Numbered from the stretch's first letter, positions 37,412 through 46,542 are shown. The stretch is 53,110 bases of DNA from Streptacidiphilus anmyonensis (GCF_000787855.1 NZ_BBPQ01000005.1:45654-98763); one strand, 5' to 3'. Numbers and translations: made by a program. Notes: a model not told the origin generated them from the letters alone.

Positions 37412-37710
37412 CGTATCTCAGCGATGACGCGGCGCTCATCAGAGGCAACCTCCCCGCAAGCGCCCAGCCGCCGTCCGACGCGGACGCGCTGTTCCTGCTG
37501 TACGCGGTGCTCATGCGCGCCAAGGGCGAGCAGGTGACCGCGTCGGACGTGCACGACGCCTGGGCGGCGTGGCAACAGAGCCTGAACCCGGAACATCCGG
37601 CCCTGGTCCCCTTCCGCGAGCTGGCCCCGGCCGTTCAGGACGAGGACGAGCCCTACGTGGCGGCGATCCATGCGGCGACCCGCATCCTGGCGGCGCAGAG
37701 CCGGGTGTGA
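37408..37710 (+). CDS. Small helical protein, third gene of the module
   Basis: A 100-residue protein (YLSDDAALIRGNLPASAQPP, LFLLYAVLMRAKGEQVTASD, VHDAWAAWQQSLNPEHPAL, ELAPAVQDEDEPYVAAI). It resembles a small actinobacterial DUF (possibly DUF7701, from weak recall) with no known function. GTG 37408 overlaps the membrane-protein stop (GTGA), with GGAAGGA seven bases upstream, so it is translationally coupled to it. No membrane segment. Its coupling to the membrane protein suggests a regulator, adaptor or immunity-type partner. Confidence 0.7.
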   Translation: MTYLSDDAALIRGNLPASAQPPSDADALFLLYAVLMRAKGEQVTASDVHDAWAAWQQSLNPEHPALVPFRELAPAVQDEDEPYVAAIHAATRILAAQSRV

Positions 37711-37820
37711 CCGGGCGACCACACCGGGTGGAAACCACTCGCAGGGGTGCATGCTGACCTCTTCCCCGGTTCTGACCTGCGGCGATATGGTGCTGGAACT
37801 GGTTTTGAGCGGCCAGTGAG

Positions 37821-37849
37821 CCCCGGTGCGACCCCCCGACGCACCGGGG
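37821..37849. terminator. Hairpin upstream of the GH15 gene
   Basis: CCCCGGTGCG and its exact complement CGCACCGGGG flank a 9-nt C-rich loop, 110 bp after the three-gene module. It may end that operon or sit in the GH15 leader; TATGGT (37786-37791) upstream could be a -10 of the latter. Confidence 0.4.
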
Positions 37850-37979
37850 CCGACCGCTGTCCGGCGTCCGCCGGTCCCCTCGGGTGCACCTCAGCCGTTC
37901 GGCTCAGCGCGGAACGCGGGCGGTCGGCGATCCGGCGAGGCTTGTTCAGGAAGCCCGCTTCTCCGCCGGAGGTCCCGCC

Positions 37980-39845
37980 ATGCGCCGCTATCCGCCGATC
38001 GCCGACCACGGACTCATCGGAGACCTCCAGACCGCCGCACTGGTCTCCTCCGAGGGCGTGATCGACTGGTTCTGTGCTCCGCGCTTCGACTCACCGAGCC
38101 TGTTCGCGTCCCTGCTCGACCACGACAAGGGCGGCCACTTCGCCATCACCGCGGACGTGGAGGATCCGGCGGACGTCACCATCCGCCAGCTCTACCTCCC
38201 GGACACCGCCATCGTCATCACCCGGTTCCTGACCGTGGACGGGATCGGCGAGGTCGTCGACTTCATGCCGCTCGACAACCCGTCGACGGCGCACGACCGG
38301 CGCCGCATCTTCCGCGCCGTGCGGGTCGTGCGGGGAAGGGTCCGCTTCCGTCTGGAGTGCAGGCCCCGGTTCGACTACGGCCGCGCGGAGCACGAGACGG
38401 CGACCGGGCCGAACGGGGTCACCTTCCGCTCGGAGGCGGGGACCGCCCACCTCCAGCCGTTCGGGCCGATCAGCCTGGACGTCGACGACCGCGACGTGGT
38501 CACCCGGTTCACCCTGCACCACGGCGAACTCGCGGCCGTGCTGCTGACCACCGGCGCACCGGGCGACCTCGTGCCGGAGCCGCTGGGCGAGGCGGAGGGC
38601 CGCGAGCTGTTCTACGACACCATCCGCTTCTGGCACGAGTGGATCAGCCGCTGCCTCTACAAGGGCCGCTGGCAGCAGGTGGTCAACCGCTCCGCGATCA
38701 CCCTGAAGCTGCTCAGCTACGCGCCGACCGGCGCGTTCCTCGCCGCCGCGACCACAGGCCTGCCCGAACAGGTCGGCGGCGAGCGCAACTGGGACTACCG
38801 CTTCACCTGGGTGCGCGACGCCTCGCTCTCCGTCGGCGCGCTGATCGGGCTCGGCTACAACGACGAGGCCGACGCCTTCCGCGCCTGGCTGGGCCAGCGG
38901 ATGGTGGACGGCGGGACCGCGAACGGCGAGCCGCTGCAGATCATGTACCGGATCGACGGGGACGCGCACCTGGTCGAGGAGACCCTGGACCATTTCGAGG
39001 GCTACCGCGGCTCCGCGCCGGTCCGGATCGGCAACGGCGCCGCGGACCAGCTGCAGCTGGACATCTACGGCGAGGCGGTCTACGGCCTGACCCAGAACAT
39101 GCACGTCGCCGACGTGGCCGGCTACGACGGCTGGGTGAAGGTCGCCGAGCTGCTGGACTGGCTCTGCGACCACTGGGACCGTCCGGACGAGGGCATCTGG
39201 GAGACGCGCGGCGGCCGCCGCAACTTCACCTACAGCCGCCTGATGTGCTGGGCCGCCTTCGACCGCGCCATCCGGGCCGCGCAGCGCCTCGGGCGCCCCG
39301 CCGACCTGGCACGCTGGACCTCCGTGCGTGACGACATCCTGCGGCAGGTGATGGACCAGGGCTGGAACGAGAAGCGGCAGGCCTTCGTCCAGTCCTACGG
39401 GGGCGAGGTGCTGGACGCCTCGCTGCTGTGGATGCCGCTGACGGGCTTCCTGGCCCCGCGCGACCGCCGCTGGCTGGCGACGCTGGACGCGATGGGCGAG
39501 GAGTTGGTCTCCGACAGCCTCGTCTACCGCTACAACCCCGAGGCCTCCCCCGACGGCCTGCGCGGCAGCGAGGGCACGTTCTCGCTGTGCAGCTTCCTCT
39601 ACGTCCACGCCCTCGCCCGCGCGGGCCGCATCGAGCTGGCACGCTACGCCTTCGAGAAGATGCTCACCTACGCCAACCACGTCGGGCTCTTCGCCGAGGA
39701 GATCGGCCCCACCGGCGAGCAGCTGGGCAACTTCCCGCAGGCCTTCACCCACCTCGCCCTGATCGAGGCGGCCATGGCCCTCGACGAGGAACTCGACCGC
39801 GCGACGGGCCGGGAGGAGTTTCCGGCGCGGCCTCCCCTGGTGTGA
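37980..39845 (+). CDS. Glycoside hydrolase family 15 protein (glucoamylase/trehalase type)
   Basis: A 621-residue cytosolic enzyme, no signal peptide. The N-terminal beta domain (YPPIADHGLIGDLQTAALVS, WFCAPRFDSPSLFASLLD) is followed by the (alpha/alpha)6 barrel: NWDYRFTWVRDASLSVGALI, IDGDAHLVEETLDHFEGYRG, and EEIGPTGEQLGNFPQAFTHL with the second catalytic Glu. Proteins of this length in actinobacteria are often trehalases or alpha-glucosidases rather than secreted glucoamylases. Start ATG 37980 has GGAGG seven bases upstream; ATG 37884 in frame is not supported. Confidence 0.92.
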   Translation: MRRYPPIADHGLIGDLQTAALVSSEGVIDWFCAPRFDSPSLFASLLDHDKGGHFAITADVEDPADVTIRQLYLPDTAIVITRFLTVDGIGEVVDFMPLDNPSTAHDRRRIFRAVRVVRGRVRFRLECRPRFDYGRAEHETATGPNGVTFRSEAGTAHLQPFGPISLDVDDRDVVTRFTLHHGELAAVLLTTGAPGDLVPEPLGEAEGRELFYDTIRFWHEWISRCLYKGRWQQVVNRSAITLKLLSYAPTGAFLAAATTGLPEQVGGERNWDYRFTWVRDASLSVGALIGLGYNDEADAFRAWLGQRMVDGGTANGEPLQIMYRIDGDAHLVEETLDHFEGYRGSAPVRIGNGAADQLQLDIYGEAVYGLTQNMHVADVAGYDGWVKVAELLDWLCDHWDRPDEGIWETRGGRRNFTYSRLMCWAAFDRAIRAAQRLGRPADLARWTSVRDDILRQVMDQGWNEKRQAFVQSYGGEVLDASLLWMPLTGFLAPRDRRWLATLDAMGEELVSDSLVYRYNPEASPDGLRGSEGTFSLCSFLYVHALARAGRIELARYAFEKMLTYANHVGLFAEEIGPTGEQLGNFPQAFTHLALIEAAMALDEELDRATGREEFPARPPLV

Positions 39846-39878
39846 CCGGCCGTCGGCCATGCGGCCCGTCGTCGGACC

Positions 39879-40727
39879 CTACGGCTTGCGGGCGAGGCCG
39901 GCGTAGGCCATGACCTCGTCGTCCGGCGGGATGGGGCCGTCGTCCGGGTCCGGGTGCCAGTGGTTGATCAGCATCACGCCCGGGTCGTCCAGCTCCAGGC
40001 CGGTGAAGAAGCGCTCGACCTGGGCGCGGGTGCGCAGGTGGTTCTCTATGCCCGCCTCGCGGTAGCGCCGGGAGGCGATCTCGGCGCGCGCGGGTGAGGA
40101 GTCGGCGGTGCCGGCGGTCAGGGCGAGGTAGCTGCCGGAGGGCAGCGCCTCGACCAGCTCGGCGACGAGCGGCAGCGCGGCCTCGTCGGAGAGGAAGTGC
40201 ACCAGGTTGATCAGCGTCAGCGCCACCGGGCGGTTCAGGTCCAGGGTCTGACGCAGGGCAGGCTCGGCGAGGATCTTGCCGGGCTCGCGCAGGTCGCCGT
40301 CGATGTACGCGGTCCGGCCCTCCGAGGTGCCGGCCAGCAGGGCGCGGGCGTGGGCGAGCACGATCGGGTCGTTGTCGACGTAGACGATCCGGATGGCCGG
40401 GTCGACGGCCTGGGCGATCTCGTGCAGGTTGGGCGCGGTGGGGATGCCGGTGCCGATGTCGAGGAACTGCCGGATCCCGTGCACGGCGGCCAGCCGCCGG
40501 ACCATCCGGTGCATCACCGCGCGGGCCGCGGTCGCGGACGCGCGGGAGCCCGGCCACTCGGCGATGATCTTGTCACCCGCGGCTCGGTCGGCGGCGAAGT
40601 TGGTCTTGCCGCCCAGCATGTAGTCGTAGACGCGCGCCGCGTGGGCGACGTCGATGTGCAGGTCGACCGCGCGCACGGCGTCGTGCTCGGACGGGTTCAT
40701 CCAGTCCCCGGACTCAGGACGCTCCAC
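39879..40727 (-). CDS. SAM-dependent methyltransferase (Methyltransf_19/DUF574 family)
   Basis: A 282-residue protein of the actinobacteria-specific PF04672 family: ARVYDYMLGGKTNFAADRAAG at the N-terminus, FLDIGTGIPTAPNLHEIA for S-adenosylmethionine binding and IVYVDNDPIVLAHARALL. Substrates are unknown; many copies occur per streptomycete genome. Start GTG 40727 has GGAGG seven bases upstream; ATG 40700 is the alternative. It is convergent with the GH15 gene. Confidence 0.9.
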   Translation of the reverse strand: MERPESGDWMNPSEHDAVRAVDLHIDVAHAARVYDYMLGGKTNFAADRAAGDKIIAEWPGSRASATAARAVMHRMVRRLAAVHGIRQFLDIGTGIPTAPNLHEIAQAVDPAIRIVYVDNDPIVLAHARALLAGTSEGRTAYIDGDLREPGKILAEPALRQTLDLNRPVALTLINLVHFLSDEAALPLVAELVEALPSGSYLALTAGTADSSPARAEIASRRYREAGIENHLRTRAQVERFFTGLELDDPGVMLINHWHPDPDDGPIPPDDEVMAYAGLARKP

Positions 40728-40824
40728 AGGTCAACCTCCGCGCTTCGGGTGCCGAGGCAACTGAACCACATCTGACCGTGACTCGTCAGCGCTGCCCCAC
40801 CGCAAGACGCCGCCTGACGCCACG

Positions 40825-41706
40825 TCATGCCAGGGCGGCGCGGAAGGCCCGTTCTCCGATCCCCGCCATGAGCGGGTTGTCCGCCGAGTGACCGAGAAAG
40901 ACCAGGCCCAGTGCGAGCGCCCACCCGCGCGCCCGTTCCCAGGTCGCGTCGTCGGCCCTGCCGTACGCCCGCCGGAGATCGGCGCGCTGCTCACGCGGCA
41001 GGAGCATCCAGGCGACCGCGAGGTCGGTGGCCGGGTCTCCCGAGGTCAGGTCGCCGAAGTCGATCAGCGCGCTGAGCCGACCGCGGTCGACCAGCAGATT
41101 GGCCGGGTGCAGATCACCGTGCAGCCACAGGGGTGGACCGTCCCAGGTCGGTGCCGCGAGGGCGCCCTCCCAGACGCGTCGCGCGGCCTCCCGGTCAGCG
41201 GCGTCGGGGACGTGCGCCAGGGCCGCGAGAACGCCCTCCGCCCGCCCGGCCAGCGGGATCCCGCGGAACGCGCTCACCGGGGCGTCCGCCGGGGCCGGGG
41301 TGTGCAGGGCGGCGAGGAACCCGCCGAGTGCGGTCGCGGCCGCCCCCAGGTCGTCCGGAGGGGTGGTCGCGGCGATCCGGCCGGGCAGGTAGGGAACGAT
41401 GCTCCACGCCCACGGGTACGCCTCGCTCGGCTGTCCGGTGCGCACGGGCACCGGCACGGGCAGCGGCAGACGCGCCGCGAGCCGCGGCAGCCACCGCTGC
41501 TCGTGCGCGAGCAGTTCGGCCGCCACGGCCCGCCTGGGCAGTCGGACGAGGAACTCCGCGCCGAGCCGGCACACGAGGTTGTCCCAGCCGTTGGCCAGCA
41601 CCTCGACGCCGAGGCCCGCCAGATCGGGGTGCTGCTCGTCCAGCAGCCGACGCACCAGGCCGACGGAGACGTCGACCTCGGCAGCGGGCATCCGGTGAAC
41701 GGTCAT
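40825..41706 (-). CDS. Aminoglycoside phosphotransferase (APH) family kinase
   Basis: A 293-residue kinase-like protein: NGWDNLVCRLGAEFLVRLPR, Brenner motif LHGDLHPANLLV, and metal motif ALIDFGDLTSGDPATDLA. These match the macrolide/aminoglycoside 3'-phosphotransferase-like family, though most actinobacterial copies have unknown small-molecule substrates. ATG 41706 follows TAGGCT (plus strand 41713-41718) by six bases, another leaderless layout. The 190 bp beyond it (41707-41895) hold no gene. No resistance claim can be made from sequence. Confidence 0.85.
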   Translation of the reverse strand: MTVHRMPAAEVDVSVGLVRRLLDEQHPDLAGLGVEVLANGWDNLVCRLGAEFLVRLPRRAVAAELLAHEQRWLPRLAARLPLPVPVPVRTGQPSEAYPWAWSIVPYLPGRIAATTPPDDLGAAATALGGFLAALHTPAPADAPVSAFRGIPLAGRAEGVLAALAHVPDAADREAARRVWEGALAAPTWDGPPLWLHGDLHPANLLVDRGRLSALIDFGDLTSGDPATDLAVAWMLLPREQRADLRRAYGRADDATWERARGWALALGLVFLGHSADNPLMAGIGERAFRAALA

Positions 41707-41895
41707 GCCAGGAGCCTACGTTCACGCGCTACCCCCGCGCGAACACCCGCAGCGACGGGCAGACCGCGACGACGGTCGCGAGCAGCACAGCACGAGGACC
41801 ACGCCCGGACCTCCCCAGCCCCCACGCCCGACCCGACGATGCCGTGACTCCCGCCCTGTCCCGGCGGCTCCCGGCCGACGGACCCGGCGTCGGGC

Positions 41896-43992
41896 TCACG
41901 GCGTCGACATGGTGGCCAGCAACGGCGCTCCGGAGGACGTGCCGGTGAGGGTGACGGTCGGGTCGGCGGCGAAGGTGTTCCAGCTCGCGTTCACGGTGAC
42001 GTCCGGCCCCTGGGCCGGACGGACGGTCAGCCGGGCGGTGACGGAGCCGTCGGACCGGTCCCAGACGGCGGTGCCGCTCGTGCTCGCGTCGGCGACCCAG
42101 CGGGCGGCGGAGAAGGTGAAGGTGGTCCTGCCGTTCCCAGAGGCCGACCAACTCCCGCCCCGCAGACCGGAGTCCCGTCCGGAGTCGAGGTAGCCCCAGC
42201 GGCCGAGGGCGTCGTCGACGGTGGCGACGCCCGTCGCGGCGGCGCTCAGGGCGTCCGGGCCGGCCTGGTCGCCGGGCTGTGCGGTGGCGGGGACGACGTC
42301 GGCGAGCTGCTCGGGGTACGTCGCCAGGGTCGGGATCGGCGGCGTGCTGCCGGTGCAGCCGGTGTCGAGGCTCGCGAGCGCGCCGGGATCGGCGGTGAAC
42401 TGCCGGTAGAGGTTCTGTCCGCACGCCTCGGGGCCGGGCCAGGCGGGGTCGGCCATGGCCGTGATGTGGGTGAGGTTGGGGACGCCGACGAACCGTGCGG
42501 AGGGGCCCATCTGCTGGGCGACGCGCTGTCCGCCGACGGCCGGGGTCAGCGAGTCGAGGTCGCCGCCCAGGACCAGGACCGGCAGGTCCGGCGGCGCCAG
42601 CGGCGGCGTCGCGGTGATCGGCGGGTCGCTGTGCACGGGGGCGGGCCAGCCCAGGCACCCGGTGAAGGCGTCGGTGTAGGCGTTCACCCCGGCCCACTCG
42701 GCCGCCGTGAACGGGGCGAAGGCGTCGGCCGGTTGGCCCGCCTCGGCCTGCTGGAGCTGCCGGGCGCGCTGCGCGGGCGGGGCGGCCATGGAGAACAGCT
42801 GCGGGTAGTCGGTGCAGGCGACGGCGAAGTAGAGGCCGTCGGAGTACGAGGGCGGCGCGGGCATGGTGTTGTCGTAGCCGATGGACTGCGCCGCCAGGCG
42901 CAGCAGCGGCGCGGAGTCGCCGTGGTCGAGGACGGCGTCGGCGGCCGCGGCGAGGCTCTTGTCGACGGAGCGGTCGAAGCCCGCGTTGGCGACCAGGTCG
43001 ACGAGGGTGGCGACGGTGACGGTCTCGGTGACGGTGTGTCCGCTCAGGTCGGTGGTGGCGCCGGTGATCGGCGCGGTCCGCAGCTGGGCGGCCAGTTGCG
43101 TGATCGCCGTCCACGGGTCCCGCGGCGCGGCGGCCGCGCAGGCGGGCGAGCGCCGGCAGGCGAGGTCGAAGGCCGTGTGGGCGGTGGTGAGCGTGGTCGG
43201 GTACCAGGGGTTGAGCCCGAGCACTTCGTAGGAGGCGTCCAGGGTGACCGAGCGCAGCGTCTGCGGGTAGCGGGAGGCATAGGTCTGGGCGAACCAGGTG
43301 CCGTAGGAGTCGCCGTACAGGTCGACCTTGGGCAGTTGCAGGCGCTGGAGCACGTCGGCGAGGTCGCGTGCGGCGTTGGCGGTGCCGAAGAGGTCGGCGG
43401 CGTGGGCCCAACTGCCGTCGGAGCGCTTCCAGGTGTGGTCGAGCTGGTCGCCGCAGGAGGCGACGGCCTGGCGGAAGGCGTCGCTGTCCGTGGAGCCGTG
43501 GAAGTTCGTCAGGCCGGAGCAGTTGATCGGCTGGGACCGGCCGGTGCCGCGCAGGTCGAAGACGAGCAGGTTGCGCTGGGCGCGCAGCGGTCCGAGCAGG
43601 CCGAGGTAGCCCGAGCGCGAGGAGGTGGAGCCCCAGCCGGGGCCGCCGTCGACGGCGACGACGGTGCCCTGGGCCGTGCCGGTCGCCGGGTACCACTCGA
43701 AGCCGACGCCGATGGTCGGACCGCCCGGGTCGGTGCGGTCCAGCGGCTCCGCGACCTTGCCGCACCAGCCGGTGGGGTTGGTCTCGCAGGCGGACAGGCG
43801 CACCGAGCCCACCTGGAGCGACTGCGAGGCGCTCGGCAACGCAGAGGCCGCGGGAAGAGAGGCCGCGGGAGCGGTGGCCGCAGGAAGGGAGGCCGCGACC
43901 GCGGGGGCCGCCGGCACCGCCAGGGCCGCCGCGAGCGCGACGACGACCCCGCGCGCACCGCCCGTGCTGATTCGCCGCATGCTTCGACCCAT
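41896..43992 (-). CDS. Secreted alpha/beta-hydrolase peptidase (S33, tripeptidyl aminopeptidase-like)
   Basis: A 698-residue exported protein. After a signal peptide (~1-34) and an Ala/Pro/Ser linker comes an S33 hydrolase: VVAVDGGPGWGSTSSRSG (oxyanion region), VFDLRGTGRSQPINCSG, nucleophile Ser229 in YGDSYGTWFAQ, LVLGGDLDSLTP (catalytic Asp) and VGVPNLTHITAMADPAW (His). Several cysteines probably form disulfides. The last ~120 residues are an extra beta-rich domain (TTFTFSAARWVADAS, VTLTGTSSGAPLLATM). It should remove N-terminal peptides extracellularly. ATG 43992 has GGAAGG five bases upstream; ATG 43980 is an alternative. Divergent from the beta-glucosidase. Confidence 0.85.
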   Translation of the reverse strand: MGRSMRRISTGGARGVVVALAAALAVPAAPAVAASLPAATAPAASLPAASALPSASQSLQVGSVRLSACETNPTGWCGKVAEPLDRTDPGGPTIGVGFEWYPATGTAQGTVVAVDGGPGWGSTSSRSGYLGLLGPLRAQRNLLVFDLRGTGRSQPINCSGLTNFHGSTDSDAFRQAVASCGDQLDHTWKRSDGSWAHAADLFGTANAARDLADVLQRLQLPKVDLYGDSYGTWFAQTYASRYPQTLRSVTLDASYEVLGLNPWYPTTLTTAHTAFDLACRRSPACAAAAPRDPWTAITQLAAQLRTAPITGATTDLSGHTVTETVTVATLVDLVANAGFDRSVDKSLAAAADAVLDHGDSAPLLRLAAQSIGYDNTMPAPPSYSDGLYFAVACTDYPQLFSMAAPPAQRARQLQQAEAGQPADAFAPFTAAEWAGVNAYTDAFTGCLGWPAPVHSDPPITATPPLAPPDLPVLVLGGDLDSLTPAVGGQRVAQQMGPSARFVGVPNLTHITAMADPAWPGPEACGQNLYRQFTADPGALASLDTGCTGSTPPIPTLATYPEQLADVVPATAQPGDQAGPDALSAAATGVATVDDALGRWGYLDSGRDSGLRGGSWSASGNGRTTFTFSAARWVADASTSGTAVWDRSDGSVTARLTVRPAQGPDVTVNASWNTFAADPTVTLTGTSSGAPLLATMSTP

Positions 43993-44132
43993 GGCCGCCT
44001 TCCGTCGGACGCGTGGAGCGTGACATGTCCGGAGCTACTTGGAGCTTCCCCCACCGAGGCTGTCGGAGAACCCGCCCGACATCGTTCAACATATAAACCG
44101 ATCCATGAATGCGCAGCTCAGCTGCCACGCTT

Positions 44133-44144
44133 GAGAGCGCTCTC
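44133..44144. promoter_or_regulatory. CebR-like operator upstream of the beta-glucosidase gene
   Basis: GAGAGCGCTCTC is a perfect 12-bp palindrome with the AGCGCT core of the CebR/BglR (LacI-family) box that controls cellulose and beta-glucoside use in Streptomyces. It lies 11 bp before the -35 of the beta-glucosidase promoter and 140 bp before the divergent S33 gene. Confidence 0.65.
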
Positions 44145-44155
44145 TGTTCAAGAGA

Positions 44156-44184
44156 TTGACGCGTGCATCCCACCCCGCTTCAAT
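44156..44184 (+). promoter_or_regulatory. Predicted promoter of the beta-glucosidase gene
   Basis: TTGACG (44156-44161), 17 nt, TTCAAT (44179-44184), the same hexamers and spacing as the sugar ABC operon promoter at 14065-14093. The start would be near 44191. Confidence 0.55.
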
Positions 44185-44241
44185 CGGCTTCCAGTTCGTG
44201 TCGTGACGCCCACCCGTCCCTCCCACGGATTGGAAGTGCCC

Positions 44242-46530
44242 GTGCGCCCAGCACGTCGTCACCTCGCCACCTTCACCGGCCTCGCCCTGCTCGGCGGGAT
44301 CCTCACCGGCGTCGGCGCGGCGCCCGCACCCGCCGCCGCCCGCACGCCGCTCTACCTCGACGCCAAGGCCCCGATCCCCGACCGCGTCGCCGACCTGCTG
44401 CACCGCATGACGCTCAAGGAGAAGATCGGCCAGATGGACCAGGAGGCCCTGGTCACCGTCCAGGGCACCTGCAACTGGAGCGGCGGCGCGCTCAACGACG
44501 CGTGCCTGCACAGCGTCCTGGTCGACAACGCGGCCGGATCGATCCTCTCCGGCGGCGGCATGCCGCCCGCGGTCAACACGCCCGAGGACTGGGCCCGGAT
44601 GACCAACACGATCCAGCGCTACGCGATCACCAACTCGCGCCTGCACATCCCGATCCTCTACGGCATCGACGCCGTCCACGGGCACAACAACGTGCTCGGG
44701 GCGACCATGTTCCCGCAGCAGATCGGCATGGGCGCCACCTGGGACCCGGCGCTGGAGCGAAGCGTCGAGCAGTCGACGCAGCGCGCCGTGGCGGCCACCG
44801 GCATCAACTGGGCGTTCGGTCCGGTCGCCGAGGTCGCCCGGGACCAGCGCTGGGGCCGCTACTACGAGGCCTTCTCCGAGGACCCGCTGCTCACCGGCAC
44901 CATGGCCGCCTCGGCGGTGAAGGGCCTTCAGGACGCCTCCAGCGGGACGAGGATCGCCGCCACGGTCAAGCACTTCGCCGGCTACTCGCAACCGCTCAAC
45001 GGCCACGACCGGGTGCCGGCCGACTACTCGCCGCGCTACCTCCAGGACACCATCCTGCCCGCCTACCGGCAGGCGATCGGCGCGGGCGCGCTCAGCGTCA
45101 TGGCCGACTCCGGCGCGGTCAACGGCGTCCCCGTCACCGCCTCCCACTACCTGCTCACCACCGTGCTGCGCGACCAGTACCACTTCGACGGCGTGGTGGT
45201 CAGCGACTGGAGCGACGTCCGCAACCTGCAGACGGCCTATCACATCGCCGCCGACTACCCGGATGCGATCGCCAAGGCGGTCAACGCCGGGGTCGACATG
45301 GCGATGGAGCCGACCAACGCCACCGACTTCACGAACTCCGCGCTCGCGGCCGTGCAGCGCGGGCTGATCTCCCAGCAGCGCATCGACCAGGCCGTCTCCC
45401 GGATCCTGACCATGAAGTTCAAGCTGGGCCTGTTCGAGCACCCGTACGTGGACGCCTCCAAGGCGGACGCGATCGTCGACGGCGCGGACCTGCCGCTCGC
45501 ACGGCAGGCGGCGACGGAGTCCTCGGTCCTGCTGCGCAACCAGGGCGGTGTCCTGCCGTTCGGCTCGGACGTCCACAAGATCGTGGTCACCGGTCCGAGC
45601 GCCGACAACATCGACAACCAGATGGGCGGTTGGACGATCGGCTGGCAGGGTGTGCCCAGCGGCACGGACGTCGGCGGGACGACCGTGCTCGCCGGTCTGC
45701 GCGAGGAGGCCCCCGCCGGAACCTCGATCGACTACCAGGCGGACGCGGGCGCGGCGGTCGGCGACCTGAAGAGCGCGGACGCGGCCGTGGTCGTCGTCGG
45801 CGACACCCCGGGCGCGGAGGGCCCCAACGACCACCCGGACCCGGAGCTCGCGCCCGACCAGCAGGCGGAGGTGGCGGCCCTCCAGGCGACCGGCAAGCCC
45901 GTCGTGGTCGTCGTGATCGCCGACCGGCCGCTGGTGCTGGGCGGCGCCGCGAACACCGCCGGGCTGCTGATGGCCTGGCTGCCGGGTACCGAGGGCGGCC
46001 ACGCCGTGGCCGACCTGCTCTACGGCAAGGCGAACCCCAGCGGGCGACTGCCGGTCTCGTGGCCCAAGGCGATCGGCAACGAGCCCGAGTTCTACACCCA
46101 ACTGCCCGGCACCAACAGCGGCACGGACTCCGGCTACAGCCCCCTGTTCGCCTTCGGGGCGGGCCTGTCCTACACCAGCTACCAGATCGGCGCGCCCACA
46201 CCGGACCGCACGACCGTCGGCACGCACGGCTCGCTGACGGTGAGCGTGCCCGTCGCCGACACCGGTTCGACGGCCGGTGACGCGGTGGTGCCGCTGTACG
46301 TCTCCCAGCCCGTCAGCCAGGTGCTGACGCCCGCCAAGTGGCTGGTCGGCTTCACCCGCGTGCACCTGGACGCGGGCGCGCACACCACGGTGAGGATCAC
46401 CGTCCCGCTCTCGCTGCTCGCCCACACCGAGGGCGACGTCGACAGTGAGGGCGGGCAGGTCGTCGAGCCCGGCAGCTACACGCTGCTGGCGGGCGACGCC
46501 ACGACCGGGACGTCCTTCACGGTGAGCTGA
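44242..46530 (+). CDS. Secreted GH3 beta-glucosidase
   Basis: A 762-residue exported glycosidase. The signal peptide (RPARRHLATFTGLALLGGIL, cleavage near APAAA) is followed by the GH3 barrel with PILYGIDAVHGHNNVLGATM, KHFAGYSQPLNGHDR, and the nucleophile Asp322 in DGVVVSDWSDV. Then come the alpha/beta sandwich (SSVLLRNQGGVLPF, GPNDHPDPEL) and a C-terminal FnIII-like domain. It should release glucose from cello-oligosaccharides outside the cell. GTG 44242 follows GGAAG by five bases; GTG 44236 and 44203 are alternatives. An upstream CebR-like box fits cellobiose-responsive control. Confidence 0.92.
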   Translation: MRPARRHLATFTGLALLGGILTGVGAAPAPAAARTPLYLDAKAPIPDRVADLLHRMTLKEKIGQMDQEALVTVQGTCNWSGGALNDACLHSVLVDNAAGSILSGGGMPPAVNTPEDWARMTNTIQRYAITNSRLHIPILYGIDAVHGHNNVLGATMFPQQIGMGATWDPALERSVEQSTQRAVAATGINWAFGPVAEVARDQRWGRYYEAFSEDPLLTGTMAASAVKGLQDASSGTRIAATVKHFAGYSQPLNGHDRVPADYSPRYLQDTILPAYRQAIGAGALSVMADSGAVNGVPVTASHYLLTTVLRDQYHFDGVVVSDWSDVRNLQTAYHIAADYPDAIAKAVNAGVDMAMEPTNATDFTNSALAAVQRGLISQQRIDQAVSRILTMKFKLGLFEHPYVDASKADAIVDGADLPLARQAATESSVLLRNQGGVLPFGSDVHKIVVTGPSADNIDNQMGGWTIGWQGVPSGTDVGGTTVLAGLREEAPAGTSIDYQADAGAAVGDLKSADAAVVVVGDTPGAEGPNDHPDPELAPDQQAEVAALQATGKPVVVVVIADRPLVLGGAANTAGLLMAWLPGTEGGHAVADLLYGKANPSGRLPVSWPKAIGNEPEFYTQLPGTNSGTDSGYSPLFAFGAGLSYTSYQIGAPTPDRTTVGTHGSLTVSVPVADTGSTAGDAVVPLYVSQPVSQVLTPAKWLVGFTRVHLDAGAHTTVRITVPLSLLAHTEGDVDSEGGQVVEPGSYTLLAGDATTGTSFTVS

Positions 46531-46542
46531 GGCTGCTCCGAC

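Noticed and set aside
40825..41706. Calling the APH-family gene an antibiotic resistance gene
   Set aside because: Only general kinase motifs are visible; most actinobacterial members have unknown substrates.
42466..44241. Plus-strand extension of the beta-glucosidase frame across the S33 peptidase gene
   Set aside because: The extension is composition-driven. The signal peptide begins at 44242, with a promoter at 44156-44184.
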